DNA of 22,708 nucleotides from Trichodesmium sp. MAG_R04 (GTDB lineage: Bacteria > Cyanobacteriota > Cyanobacteriia > Cyanobacteriales > Microcoleaceae), in NCBI GenBank assembly GCA_023356515.1, contig JAKQYG010000009.1, positions 1 to 22,708 on the forward strand. The letters are read 5' to 3'. Position 1 is the first letter of the stretch. Each line of letters opens with the position of its first letter. The notes below the pieces were generated by a model, which saw nothing but the letters and a program-made list of their open reading frames with translations, ran no database searches and was not told the origin of the DNA. This document shows positions 7,621-15,755 of this stretch, in pieces. The translations under genes were made by a program, and so were the position numbers.

Positions 7621-7699
7621 TAGGAATTATGCGTATCTGTAAAGGGTAAAAGTCGTTAACCCCTCTAGATATACTAGTTGTAGTTGTGCATAAGTCCTG
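7621..7699 (+). mobile_element. MITE copy D (subfamily II), decayed
   Basis: This 79-bp element has imperfect ends TAGGAATTATGCGT and TGCATAAGTCCTG. Its core (TCTGTAAAGGGTAAA ... GTCGTTAAC ... CTCTAGATATA) matches copy B1 with about 12 bp deleted near the left end. No clean target duplication is left (TTAAT on the left, TTTAG on the right). It lies downstream of the MGS/kinase gene stop. Confidence 0.7.
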
Positions 7700-7775
7700 T
7701 TTAGTTTTTTGTTTGATAAGTTTTATGATTTCAAGAGAGAAAACCCCAGGCAGATTTTTCTTGAGTTTCATTAAT

Positions 7776-9038
7776 TTATGGAGCAAGTACAGTTAAACCA
7801 TTGGGAATACATTCTACCTCAATAGGAGTAGTGCCAATAATTTCACCATCAAGTACAACTTTTTGTGGTGGATCTGTACTAATTTTTACCCTTTTTGTGC
7901 GCAAAGCAATAGTATCTTCATGTTGAGCAGGAGTTTGAAAGATAGCCGACCCGAACATTCTGACTCCAGCGTTAACAATTTGCAGTCTATTCTTGGAAGT
8001 AATGATCATTACTTCTAATAAACCATCATTCATAATTACTTTTCCCAAACCTTGAGCTAAAAATGATGTGGGTGGAGCTGCATTAGCAATAGTAATAGCT
8101 CCTGCTTGGAAAGTTTTGGCTACACCGTCAATCTCAATCTCAATATCAAAAAGTTGCTGTTCGCTGAGTTGCCGCCAACCTGCCATCATATATGCCAACA
8201 CTCCCCAACGGTTTTTGGCTTCCCGGTCTGCTCTTTCTATAGTTTCTGCTTCATACCCCACTCCTACTAATAAAATCATGGTACGTTCGTTACAACGACC
8301 AACATCTATAACGCGAGTTTTAGCTGCCAATATTACATCGCAAGCACTTCTAATGGGTGTAATACTGGGAATACCTAATGCCATACAAAAGGCGTTAGCT
8401 GTTCCCCTGGGAATTATACCCAGAGGGATATCTGTATTTACTAAAGCTCCAGCAACAGCAGAAACTGTACCATCTCCTCCAGAAGCAATAATTATATCTG
8501 CGTGTTTAGCGATCGCTAATTTTGTTAATTCTTCTGTAGTTTTATCTGGGGTTGTTTGATGTATATATAAATGTAGATGAGGTTCGAGAAGTGATTTTAT
8601 TAATAATAAATCTTGTTGAGCATTGCCTTGACCAGACATGGGATTAAATATCAGGTGAGCAACAGTAGTTTGAATAAAACTCTTCATAATAATTTCCGCC
8701 GTAGCAATATTGATAGCAATGGGAACGTTATGTACCTGACAAAGACGTAATAATAGTTTGATATCTGGTTCATAAGATTGAGAAAATAGGTAGTCTACCA
8801 AACAAATAACAGCAACTACATTACCCGTAGTTACTTCTACAGCTAATTGAGCATCTCCTCCCAAAGGACCTGCTAAGACAGAATTTATTTCTATATCTAT
8901 TTCTTGTAAAATATATTGGGCAGTATTTTCTGTCGCTACTAATTGATAGCGAGATAGTACAGTTTTATGTTTTTTGACAAATTCAACTAAGTTATTTTTT
9001 TTACTGTCATAAGCAAGTAAAGCAATAGTATTTCCCAT
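7776..9038 (-). CDS. Fusion of methylglyoxal-synthase-like domain and diacylglycerol/lipid kinase domain
   Basis: The N-terminal domain (about 1-120) aligns with methylglyoxal synthase, which turns dihydroxyacetone phosphate into methylglyoxal. Conserved are PLGGDAQ with Asp62 (E. coli Asp71), Asp82 (Asp91), Asp92 (Asp101) and the block NVPIAINIATAE. The catalytic His98 position is Tyr89. The C-terminal domain (about 128-420) is a DAGK/YegS/BmrU-type lipid kinase: FNPMSGQGN (131-139), the nucleotide loop SGGDGTVSAVAGAL (186-199), GIIPRGTANAFCMALGIP and a terminal VVLDGEIIG strand. I recall cyanobacterial proteins with this two-domain layout. The kinase probably phosphorylates a lipid at the membrane. 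The first domain may be a sensor or a weak enzyme. No Shine-Dalgarno precedes the ATG at 9038, and no partner gene is nearby. Confidence 0.88.
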   Translation of the reverse strand: MGNTIALLAYDSKKNNLVEFVKKHKTVLSRYQLVATENTAQYILQEIDIEINSVLAGPLGGDAQLAVEVTTGNVVAVICLVDYLFSQSYEPDIKLLLRLCQVHNVPIAINIATAEIIMKSFIQTTVAHLIFNPMSGQGNAQQDLLLIKSLLEPHLHLYIHQTTPDKTTEELTKLAIAKHADIIIASGGDGTVSAVAGALVNTDIPLGIIPRGTANAFCMALGIPSITPIRSACDVILAAKTRVIDVGRCNERTMILLVGVGYEAETIERADREAKNRWGVLAYMMAGWRQLSEQQLFDIEIEIDGVAKTFQAGAITIANAAPPTSFLAQGLGKVIMNDGLLEVMIITSKNRLQIVNAGVRMFGSAIFQTPAQHEDTIALRTKRVKISTDPPQKVVLDGEIIGTTPIEVECIPNGLTVLAP

Positions 9039-9451
9039 GATTTTTGTGCTAGAATTAATCGTATATGTTAATAATAGAATTTGAGATAAATTCTCTCAGG
9101 TTTAATTTTTCGCTTATGTTAGCTTTAATTCCTCCTATAGATTAAATAGTTAGAGATATAAGCTTACGACAGTTATATAAGTCAATACAGTTCAGCTAAG
9201 TATTTTTTTTTGCAGTTTTGTAGTCTGAAAAGCCTATCTCATGGTTTCATCTTATATGAACTGTATATATATAGCAATCCTATTTTATTCGTGGTTAAAA
9301 TCCTACTGCTTTTTAAGGAACAGGGAATAGAGAATAGGTAAGAGTTTTAAAAGTTTTATTTACTTTTTGATTTGTCCCAACCTATTTAGGACTGCTATAG
9401 CAATCAGTAATTACAATTATAAATTATAATTATACCTTATTTAGCTGCATT
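9039..9451. other. Intergenic region with an inverted-repeat element
   Basis: There is no gene here. The right part is the 'TATAGCAATCC' element (9270-9401). The rest is AT-rich and should hold the promoter of the MGS/kinase gene, but I cannot single one out. Confidence 0.5.
9270..9401. repeat. Inverted-repeat element of the TATAGCAATCC type, copy 1
   Basis: The left end TATAGCAATCCTATTTTA (9270-9287) and the right end CTATTTAGGACTGCTATAG (9382-9400) are imperfect inverted repeats around about 95 bp of non-coding DNA that includes TTTGTCCCAACC. The left 16 bases recur exactly at 12572-12587. The element looks like a non-autonomous transposon or palindromic repeat, distinct from the AGGACTTAC MITEs. 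Confidence 0.6.
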
Positions 9452-10168
9452 TTAATTTAACTTAAATGAATCTAGAAAAATGAATACTGCCCCTGCTATT
9501 TCATTATCTTTTTCTGTTTGACTCGCACTGAGAAGATGCAAACGTTTACCTACTAAATAAATTCTGAATATAATAGTTTCAGTATCATTTTTGAGGATAA
9601 ATTCTCTCCCGAGAATATCTCCTAAGTTGTAGGAGCGATCACTACTTAATTCAAAACCTGTTACATTAACAATTTTATTTTGTAAATTTGGCAATATATG
9701 TTGTTTATTTGCTAATTGTTGACTATTTAAAATATCAGAATAAGCAACCATAAATCTTGCTGAACCTGGATGAGTTACAAACACTTTAAATCTAATTTTT
9801 ACCTTCTCAGCTTCAAAAAAAATTATCTCTTCAGTAATATTTTCACCAGGCATCCTGATTGAGAAACCACCTTCTTTAAAACTAATATTTTGCCACTGTA
9901 TTTTTCCGGATTCAATTGTTAATATAGGCTGAGAATTTTGTTCTCCCAGTTGTTTGATTTCTTGCTCTATTTGGAGTCGTCCTTTGTCAAAAAAGTCAGG
10001 ATGTTTATCAATAAAAATCTGGGCTGTAGCCTTACTCTGGCTAAAATTATATGAATTAGATTTCCAACTACTAAAGCTAGTATTAAAAATAGCTGTAATT
10101 GTAGTTAGTAATAAGTTAATAGCCTTAAATTTTAGCAGAGGCATAGGAAACCAGGATAATAATTTCAT
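9452..10168 (-). CDS. Secreted or membrane-anchored cyanobacterial hypothetical protein
   Basis: This is a 238-residue protein of unknown function. Residues about 10-30 form a hydrophobic segment after a short basic N-terminus (signal peptide or anchor), so the bulk is probably extracytoplasmic. FSIRMPGE (102-109) begins a domain, and GREF (187-190) followed by YLVGKRLHLL (204-213) and a final FLDSFKL closes it. I recall an FSVxMPG ... GREF ... YLVxxRLYQL ... FLxSFxL pattern in many uncharacterised cyanobacterial secreted proteins, but that is memory rather than a search. No convincing Shine-Dalgarno precedes the ATG. The upstream gap shared with the divergent ABC exporter holds a nested hairpin. 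Confidence 0.75.
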   Translation of the reverse strand: MKLLSWFPMPLLKFKAINLLLTTITAIFNTSFSSWKSNSYNFSQSKATAQIFIDKHPDFFDKGRLQIEQEIKQLGEQNSQPILTIESGKIQWQNISFKEGGFSIRMPGENITEEIIFFEAEKVKIRFKVFVTHPGSARFMVAYSDILNSQQLANKQHILPNLQNKIVNVTGFELSSDRSYNLGDILGREFILKNDTETIIFRIYLVGKRLHLLSASQTEKDNEIAGAVFIFLDSFKLN

Positions 10169-10239
10169 TATTTTTCTATGTTTGAAGATTTTTCACGATT
10201 AGAGATAGAATAGTTATTTTGAGATATCCATTATACTTA

Positions 10240-10347
10240 TACAGTAAATTCCAAGTATATGAAGTACAGATATTCTTCCATTAAATGTTCCTATTCCGGG
10301 CATATAGCCCGGAATAGGTGTACCTCACCAAGGTGGAATCTACTGTA
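10240..10347. repeat. Nested cruciform element in a divergent intergenic region
   Basis: The outer arms TACAGTAAATTCCA (10240-10253) and TGGAATCTACTGTA (10334-10347) pair with one mismatch. The inner arms CCTATTCCGGGC (10290-10301) and GCCCGGAATAGG (10307-10318) pair perfectly over 12 bp around the loop ATATA. A weaker middle pairing (TGAAGTACA with TGTACCTCA) lies between. No T-run follows on either strand, so it is not a standard terminator. It may be a MITE or a structured regulatory site. Confidence 0.75.
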
Positions 10348-10607
10348 ACTTTAGATTATCAGTTCAAGTTAAAACTATTCGTTGTCAAGAATTTGAATTT
10401 TATTAATGTTCTAACACTTTCTATAGTGCTAAAGCAATCCTAAATCATTATATAAAATTACATACCTTCTTAAAAAATAGCTCCAACTCCTGTTCCTTCA
10501 CTAAAAGCACCTTCTGTCTGAAAATAGGCTATTACGAATCAATAAATATTAAGAGCTATGTTACAATATTTAAAATATTTACAGAAAAATTTTATCAGGA
10601 GATTACA

Positions 10608-12413
10608 TTGTCAAAAAAAACATTTAAACCAAAATATTCTTTTTTACGCTTACTGAACTATGGAAATAGTTATAAAACTAAAATTTGGCAAGCAGTTATC
10701 TGTTCAATTTTAAATAAATTTTTTGACCTAGCACCCCCAATTTTAATCGGTGCTGCAGTAGATATTGTTGTCAAAAAAGAAAATTCTCTAATTGCTCAAT
10801 GGGGAATTAAAGATTCTTTTACACAACTACTTGTTTTAACATTTTTTAGCTTAATTATCTGGGGATTAGAATCAATTTTTGAATATGCTTATCAACGACT
10901 TTGGCGAAATTTAGCTCAGAATATTCAGCATGATTTACGAATTGAAACTTACAGTCATTTACAAGACTTAGAATTAGGCTATTTTGAAGAAAGCAGTACA
11001 GGCAATTTAATGGCAATTTTAAATGATGATATTAACCAGTTAGAAAGATTCTTAGACGTAGGGGCAAATGAAATAATTCAAGTCACAGTAACAGTAATAA
11101 TTATTGGTAGTACTTTTTTTATTTTAGCTCCTAGTATTGCTTGGTGGGCAGTGTTACCTATGCCATTTATTATTTGGGGTTCAATTTGGTTTCAAAAATT
11201 TTTGGCTCCTCGTTATGCTGAAGTTCGAGAAACAGTTAGTTTATTAAGTGGGCAATTATCCAATAATCTCTCAGGAATTACTACAATAAAAAGCTTTACA
11301 GCGGAAACTTATGAAGTCGGAAGAATTACTAAAGAAAGTAATGCTTATAAAATCAAAAATACAAAAGCGAGTACTTTTTCTGCTGCTTTTGTACCCTTGA
11401 TTAGAATTCTAATTCTTATTGGTTTTGTGGCAACGTTATTATTAGGGGGATTAGAAGCAATTGCTGGTAGATTAGCCATAGGTACTTATAGTATGATGGT
11501 ATTTCTAACTCAACGATTATTATGGCCTTTAACTCGTTTAGGACAAACTCTTGATTTATATCAAAGAAGTATGGCTTCTACAAATCGGGTGATGAATTTA
11601 CTGGAGATTCCAATTACTATTCATCCTGGAGATAAACCTCTATCTATTGAGTCTGTTAAGGGAGAATTAGAGTTAGAAAATGTTACTTTTGCCTATCAGA
11701 AAAATTTTCCAGTTTTACAAAATATTTCCCTTAAAATTCCGGCAGGAAAAACTATTGGAATTGTCGGATCAACAGGTTCTGGAAAAAGTACTTTAGTCAA
11801 GTTATTGCTGAGGTTTTATGAATTTCAATCAGGCAAAATAACTCTTGATGGAATTGAAATAAATCAAATTAATTTACAAGATTTACGACGGGCAATAGGT
11901 TTAGTAAGTCAGGATATATTTCTATTTCATGGAACTGTGGCAGAAAATATTAGTTATGGGAGTTTTGATGCAACTTTGTCAGATATTATTGCAGCAGCAA
12001 AAATTGCTGAAGCAGATGATTTTATTAATAAGTTACCCCAGGGTTACGATACTATTGTTGGGGAAAGAGGACAGAAATTATCAGGAGGTCAAAGACAACG
12101 AATTGCTATTGCTAGGGCAGTATTAAAAAATCCTCCTATTCTGATACTCGATGAGGCAACTTCAGCAGTGGATAATGAAACTGAAGCAGCGATTCAAAAA
12201 TCTTTAGAAAAAATTACTCAAAATCGGACAACTATTGCTATTGCTCACCGTCTTTCAACTATCAGAAATGCTGATGGTATTTATGTTATGGAATATGGTA
12301 AAATAATAGAATTTGGTTCTCATAAGGAACTATTAGAAAAATCAGGAATTTATGCTAGTTTATGGCAAGTACAATCTGGTTTGAAGTTAGGAATAATAAG
12401 AAGTAAGAAGTAG
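10608..12413 (+). CDS. ABC exporter half-transporter (ABCB/MsbA-like), TTG start
   Basis: This is a 601-residue ATP-driven exporter with fused membrane and nucleotide-binding domains, which should act as a homo- or heterodimer in the plasma membrane. Residues about 1-330 form the six-helix transmembrane domain. The ATPase domain has Walker A GSTGSGKST (387-395), Q-loop VSQDIFLFHGTVAEN, signature LSGGQ (491-495), Walker B ILILDE (511-516, catalytic Glu516) and H-loop His547. All catalytic residues are present. The start is TTG at 10608: AGGAG (10597-10601) is six bases upstream and no ATG lies near. Substrates of this family range from lipids to peptides and drugs, and nothing here points to one. 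The next gene starts 334 bp downstream, so an operon is unlikely. Confidence 0.93.
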   Translation: MSKKTFKPKYSFLRLLNYGNSYKTKIWQAVICSILNKFFDLAPPILIGAAVDIVVKKENSLIAQWGIKDSFTQLLVLTFFSLIIWGLESIFEYAYQRLWRNLAQNIQHDLRIETYSHLQDLELGYFEESSTGNLMAILNDDINQLERFLDVGANEIIQVTVTVIIIGSTFFILAPSIAWWAVLPMPFIIWGSIWFQKFLAPRYAEVRETVSLLSGQLSNNLSGITTIKSFTAETYEVGRITKESNAYKIKNTKASTFSAAFVPLIRILILIGFVATLLLGGLEAIAGRLAIGTYSMMVFLTQRLLWPLTRLGQTLDLYQRSMASTNRVMNLLEIPITIHPGDKPLSIESVKGELELENVTFAYQKNFPVLQNISLKIPAGKTIGIVGSTGSGKSTLVKLLLRFYEFQSGKITLDGIEINQINLQDLRRAIGLVSQDIFLFHGTVAENISYGSFDATLSDIIAAAKIAEADDFINKLPQGYDTIVGERGQKLSGGQRQRIAIARAVLKNPPILILDEATSAVDNETEAAIQKSLEKITQNRTTIAIAHRLSTIRNADGIYVMEYGKIIEFGSHKELLEKSGIYASLWQVQSGLKLGIIRSKK

Positions 12414-12747
12414 ATATTTTATATAAAGTATAAAGTATTTTTACTATTAATTTTTATTGGAAAAGTAATTCATATATATCTGGTAGTAATGGAGCAAAGA
12501 TTAACATTAATTAAATATCTTGATTTATTATGTATAGTATTGAGACTATCTTATCTTTCTTTCATGTTAGATATAGCAATCCTATTTGATTTGTAATATT
12601 TTCTGGTAGTTAGTAGTCAGCAGTCACAGCTCTCAAGGTTTTCAGCTCCAATTAACTATTATAAAAATTATCACAACCAATTTATGCCTGCTATAGCTAA
12701 CCAAATATAATTGTCAGAATGAAAATTTTGAACTTCACATTTAAACT
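12414..12747. other. Intergenic region downstream of the ABC gene
   Basis: This 334-bp, very AT-rich gap contains the second TATAGCAATCC element (12571-12698). I see no gene or clear terminator. Confidence 0.45.
12571..12698. repeat. TATAGCAATCC-type element, copy 2
   Basis: TATAGCAATCCTATTT is shared exactly with copy 1 at 9270. The right end GCCTGCTATAGC (12686-12697) carries only a short inverted match (TATAGCA). The interior (GTTAGTAGTCAGCAGTCAC) differs from copy 1. The outer boundaries are uncertain. Confidence 0.4.
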
Positions 12748-13182
12748 ATGAATAGATTAAATACCAATCCACTAAATAAAGATAAAAATAATTGGCAACA
12801 TCAGTTAGATAAGTTTGTGAAAGCTAATCAAAAAGAATTAGCTGCTTTAGCATGGGGATTAAATTTAGAAAAGGGAGAAACTGATGAAACAATTGGAATT
12901 GATTTTAAAGGAAAACCAAAATTTGTATATTGCTCAAAAGCAGCTATAGAAAAATTCAACTATAATGTTGATGATAAAATTCAGGAAATTTTGGGTTTGA
13001 TAGATGGTTATAAGCCAAAACTAGAAGTCTTAATGATTGCTATTGGTGATGGTCAAATTAAATTGATTTACTTTCAGCCAGAAATATCTCCACCTAATTG
13101 TTTTGAACAATTGGGTCAGAATGTTGATTCTTTATTGGAAATATTAGAAGCAGAAATGAGTGAATGTATTAAACATTTCTAA
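12748..13182 (+). CDS. Conserved cyanobacterial hypothetical protein, 144 residues
   Basis: This is a soluble, acidic protein with no signal peptide or membrane segment. It opens with a polar Asn/Lys-rich stretch, then a helix WQHQLDKFVKANQKELAALA (16-35), followed by alternating strands and helices (KPKFVYCSKAAIEKFN and IKLIYFQPE). It looks like a small alpha/beta fold. The 'QLDxFVKxNxxELAALAWGL' block is familiar from cyanobacterial proteins. One possibility, from memory only, is the small carboxysome assembly factor named CcmS; no carboxysome genes lie in this window to support it. No clear Shine-Dalgarno is present, but the composition and length argue for a real gene. Confidence 0.75.
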   Translation: MNRLNTNPLNKDKNNWQHQLDKFVKANQKELAALAWGLNLEKGETDETIGIDFKGKPKFVYCSKAAIEKFNYNVDDKIQEILGLIDGYKPKLEVLMIAIGDGQIKLIYFQPEISPPNCFEQLGQNVDSLLEILEAEMSECIKHF

Positions 13183-13724
13183 AAATTAACTATGTTTAGT
13201 TTAGGACTTACACTGTGACAGTCATATCAAATCTGCTGTAAACATTATTATACTTTTTTATACAAAAAGTTGGTCAAAATTCCTCTCATACTTCCCTCTC
13301 TCTCCCCATTTTCCACATCCAAGGGCATAATTATAAAAAACATACCTTTGTAAGGGAATGTACTGTAACCCTCAACCCCGAATGTGGAGGGTAAATGGGG
13401 GTATTCGGATATGTTTTTCCCTTTTTGAATTCAAAAAAGCTTATTATATGGTATATAATGTCGTCATTATTCCAAATATAATTACCACAATTAATATCTT
13501 GACATAAGTACCTGTCGTTCGGTATAAATTGACTTTCTATATAAGCTTTTGCCTTGTTTTTTGACCTATTTTTTCCATAAGTCCAGATAACTAAAAGACT
13601 AAATAGCAATTCTTTTTGTTGTCTACTTTTTTTTAAGCTACAAATTGACCTGCCGAATGTGGGCTACAAGACAAAAATTTCTCCACTGACAAATTGAGTT
13701 TTAATTTAATCGAGGAGAATCAGA
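13183..13724. other. Intergenic region with a solo MITE end
   Basis: This is a 542-bp gap between convergent genes. TAGGACTTACACTGTGACAG at 13202-13221 resembles a left MITE end, but no matching TAAGTCCT end follows. The motif CCGAATGTGG occurs twice, near 13378 and 13655. A 92-codon minus ORF with a TTG start (13609-13331) contains NDRYLCQDINCG, faintly like the zinc-finger N-terminus of some transposases, and is not called as a gene. Confidence 0.45.
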
Positions 13725-15755
13725 TTAAAAATCAATACTATCATCGAACTCAACCTCTTCATTTTCTTCTGGTTCATCTATACCAAGATTACTATTTTCA
13801 TACTTTTTATTCTGAAAATCAATAGATAAATTATCAGGCTCAGACTTTCCAGTTTTATCTGTTTTATCTGTTACTATTTTTCCCTGAAAAAAATCAACTA
13901 TGCGACGAGTAGTTATCCCTAAAGCCTGTCTTTCTATTTCGAGAGATTTTTCCTTTTCCGAGACATCATTTAACTGTGGTTTAGAAATGTAAAACTCTGG
14001 GGTAATTTTGTTTTCTTTCTGGGAGTTGATTGGATAGGATGTTGGGTGATTGTTTTGTTCATCTTCTGCAGTTTTATCATTATAATTAGAAGTTTTTTGC
14101 GTTTGTTTATTGTTACTGTTTAAGCTTTCTTTTTGACTATGATTTGGATAACTATTTTCACTAAAACCATGCTGTTTTTTTTGATTATTTATTACCTCTA
14201 CTTTAACTTTTACCGAAGTCTGAAAAATTTTCTCAAACGCAGCTTCAATATTAGGAATTTTATGAATAACCATTTTCTCTAAGTTCTTAGAGCTAATACC
14301 AATACGCGCCAGTTGATTATTATACTCTAATAATATGACTTGTTGACTTAATAAAGCTTGTGTACTGTGCGGTTTAACTTCCGCCAGAACTTTTTCCCAA
14401 ATATTCTGTAATTCTGATTGGCTCTTAATCTTGCCAGTTTCTAGTGAATCTGACGAAGATTTTTTTGCTGTATCATTAGTTGAAGAAGTAAAAAAATCCT
14501 GACTTTTAGGAGCAATAGGAACTTCTTTTGCTTCTGATATTTGCTGTTTTGGTTTTTCAGAAATCGGTTTTTTTGTCAGGGGTTGTGGTGAATTTTTAGA
14601 AGTAGTTTTAATATTGTGATTTATTTCTTTAGTTTCTTGTTCTTCAAACTGTTGAACTTTCCTTAGGGCAGAAGGCAATAATCCTAATAAAGTTACCTCC
14701 AACCATAAACGAGGTTGAGTAGTATTTTTAATTTGTACTTCCGATGTTTGTAAATGTTTTTGACCAGCTAGAATAGTTCCAATCTCCCAGTCTTGGGAAA
14801 ATTGACAAAGTTGTTCCCAGGTAGGTTTTGTCAACATCACTAAATTTCCACTAGTTGGAGCTGTTTTTGCTATCAATAAATCTCGGTAAAATGCTGCTAA
14901 ATTTTCCAATACAATAATTGGTTCCCTGCCCCGATCCATAATTTGCCGGGTGTACTTCAATACTTTTGTGGAATCATCAGAGGCGATCGCTTCTAATAGT
15001 ACCATTAAATCTCTTTCTGGGACGGCCCCTACCAGATCCCAAACTCGTTCAACTGTAATTTCTCCTACCAGTAAACTCAACTGATCTAGCAAACTTTCTG
15101 CATCTCGTAACCCACCTTGAGCAATTTGAGCTATCACCTGTATCGCTTCAGTTGTAATATCAATTTTTTCCTCAGTAGCAATATAATGTAAGTGCTTGAT
15201 CATTGCTTCCAGAGGAATTCTTCGAAAGTCAAAACGTTGGCAACGAGAGATAATAGTTGCTAAAACTCTCTGAGGATCTGTAGTTGCCAGGATAAATACT
15301 ACTTTGTTTGGTGGTTCCTCCAAAGTTTTGAGTAGAGCATTGAAGGCAGACACAGACAACATGTGAACTTCATCTATCACATATACTTTATAGCGACACT
15401 GCACAGGCACAAATTGGGATCTTTCAATTAATTCTCTTATGTTGTCTACACCAGTATTGCTGGCAGCATCAATTTCTATAACATCCAAAGTTGATCCTTT
15501 GGCAATTCCTAAACAAACATCACAAGTGCCACAAGGACTTGGTGTTGGGTGATCATGGGAAAGACAATTAAGAGATTTGGCAAAAACCCGAGCACTAGAG
15601 GTTTTACCTGTGCCTCTAGGTCCTGTGAATAAATACGCTGGAGCAATGCGTTGGGTATGGATAGCATTAGTGAGAGTTTGGGCAATGACATCTTGACCCA
15701 CTAAGTCTGTAAAAGTTTGAGGACGATATTTATGATGGAGAGGTTTGTAGGCCAC
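13725..15755 (-). CDS. dnaX: DNA polymerase III subunit gamma/tau
   Basis: This is the clamp-loader ATPase of the replicative polymerase. It has Walker A GPRGTGKT (45-52), zinc module Cys64, Cys75, Cys78 and Cys81, Walker B YVIDEVH (125-131) and the SRC arginine-finger motif (170-172), then lid and collar domains to about residue 370. A low-complexity Lys/Ser/Gln linker (about 375-440) leads to a second conserved domain (about 440-525), a further disordered stretch and an acidic tail. The start is GTG at 15755, from which the family-typical YKPLHHKYRPQTF follows at once. The reading frame is continuous, with no intein, although Synechocystis dnaX carries one. Two in-frame A7 slippery sites in the linker could give shorter gamma-like products. 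Its promoter must lie in 15756-16119, a region shared with the divergent gene. Confidence 0.96.
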   Translation of the reverse strand: MAYKPLHHKYRPQTFTDLVGQDVIAQTLTNAIHTQRIAPAYLFTGPRGTGKTSSARVFAKSLNCLSHDHPTPSPCGTCDVCLGIAKGSTLDVIEIDAASNTGVDNIRELIERSQFVPVQCRYKVYVIDEVHMLSVSAFNALLKTLEEPPNKVVFILATTDPQRVLATIISRCQRFDFRRIPLEAMIKHLHYIATEEKIDITTEAIQVIAQIAQGGLRDAESLLDQLSLLVGEITVERVWDLVGAVPERDLMVLLEAIASDDSTKVLKYTRQIMDRGREPIIVLENLAAFYRDLLIAKTAPTSGNLVMLTKPTWEQLCQFSQDWEIGTILAGQKHLQTSEVQIKNTTQPRLWLEVTLLGLLPSALRKVQQFEEQETKEINHNIKTTSKNSPQPLTKKPISEKPKQQISEAKEVPIAPKSQDFFTSSTNDTAKKSSSDSLETGKIKSQSELQNIWEKVLAEVKPHSTQALLSQQVILLEYNNQLARIGISSKNLEKMVIHKIPNIEAAFEKIFQTSVKVKVEVINNQKKQHGFSENSYPNHSQKESLNSNNKQTQKTSNYNDKTAEDEQNNHPTSYPINSQKENKITPEFYISKPQLNDVSEKEKSLEIERQALGITTRRIVDFFQGKIVTDKTDKTGKSEPDNLSIDFQNKKYENSNLGIDEPEENEEVEFDDSIDF
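14425..14468 (-). promoter_or_regulatory. Second candidate -1 frameshift site in dnaX
   Basis: Codons 430-432 read GCA AAA AAA, again A AAA AAA in the zero frame and one base different from the E. coli dnaX site GCA AAA AAG. After a -1 slip the frame stays open for 11 codons and stops at TAA (14427-14425), giving about 443 residues. No clear downstream hairpin was seen. Confidence 0.3.
14557..14576 (-). promoter_or_regulatory. Candidate -1 frameshift site in dnaX (A7 heptamer and early stop)
   Basis: On the coding strand codons 394-396 read ACA AAA AAA, an X-XXY-YYZ heptamer (A AAA AAA) in the zero frame. A slip to -1 would read ACC GAT TTC TGA, ending the protein at 399 residues just after the clamp-loader domains. 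A 6-bp pair TTCTGA/TCAGAA starts a few bases downstream. No upstream Shine-Dalgarno-like stimulator is visible. It is a candidate only. Confidence 0.4.

Noticed and set aside
13331..13609. 92-codon minus-strand ORF with TTG start and NDRYLCQDINCG
   Set aside because: There is no Shine-Dalgarno and no clear homology. The resemblance to a transposase zinc finger is too weak to call.
13725..15755. Intein in dnaX
   Set aside because: Synechocystis dnaX has one, but here all clamp-loader motifs run on without an insertion.
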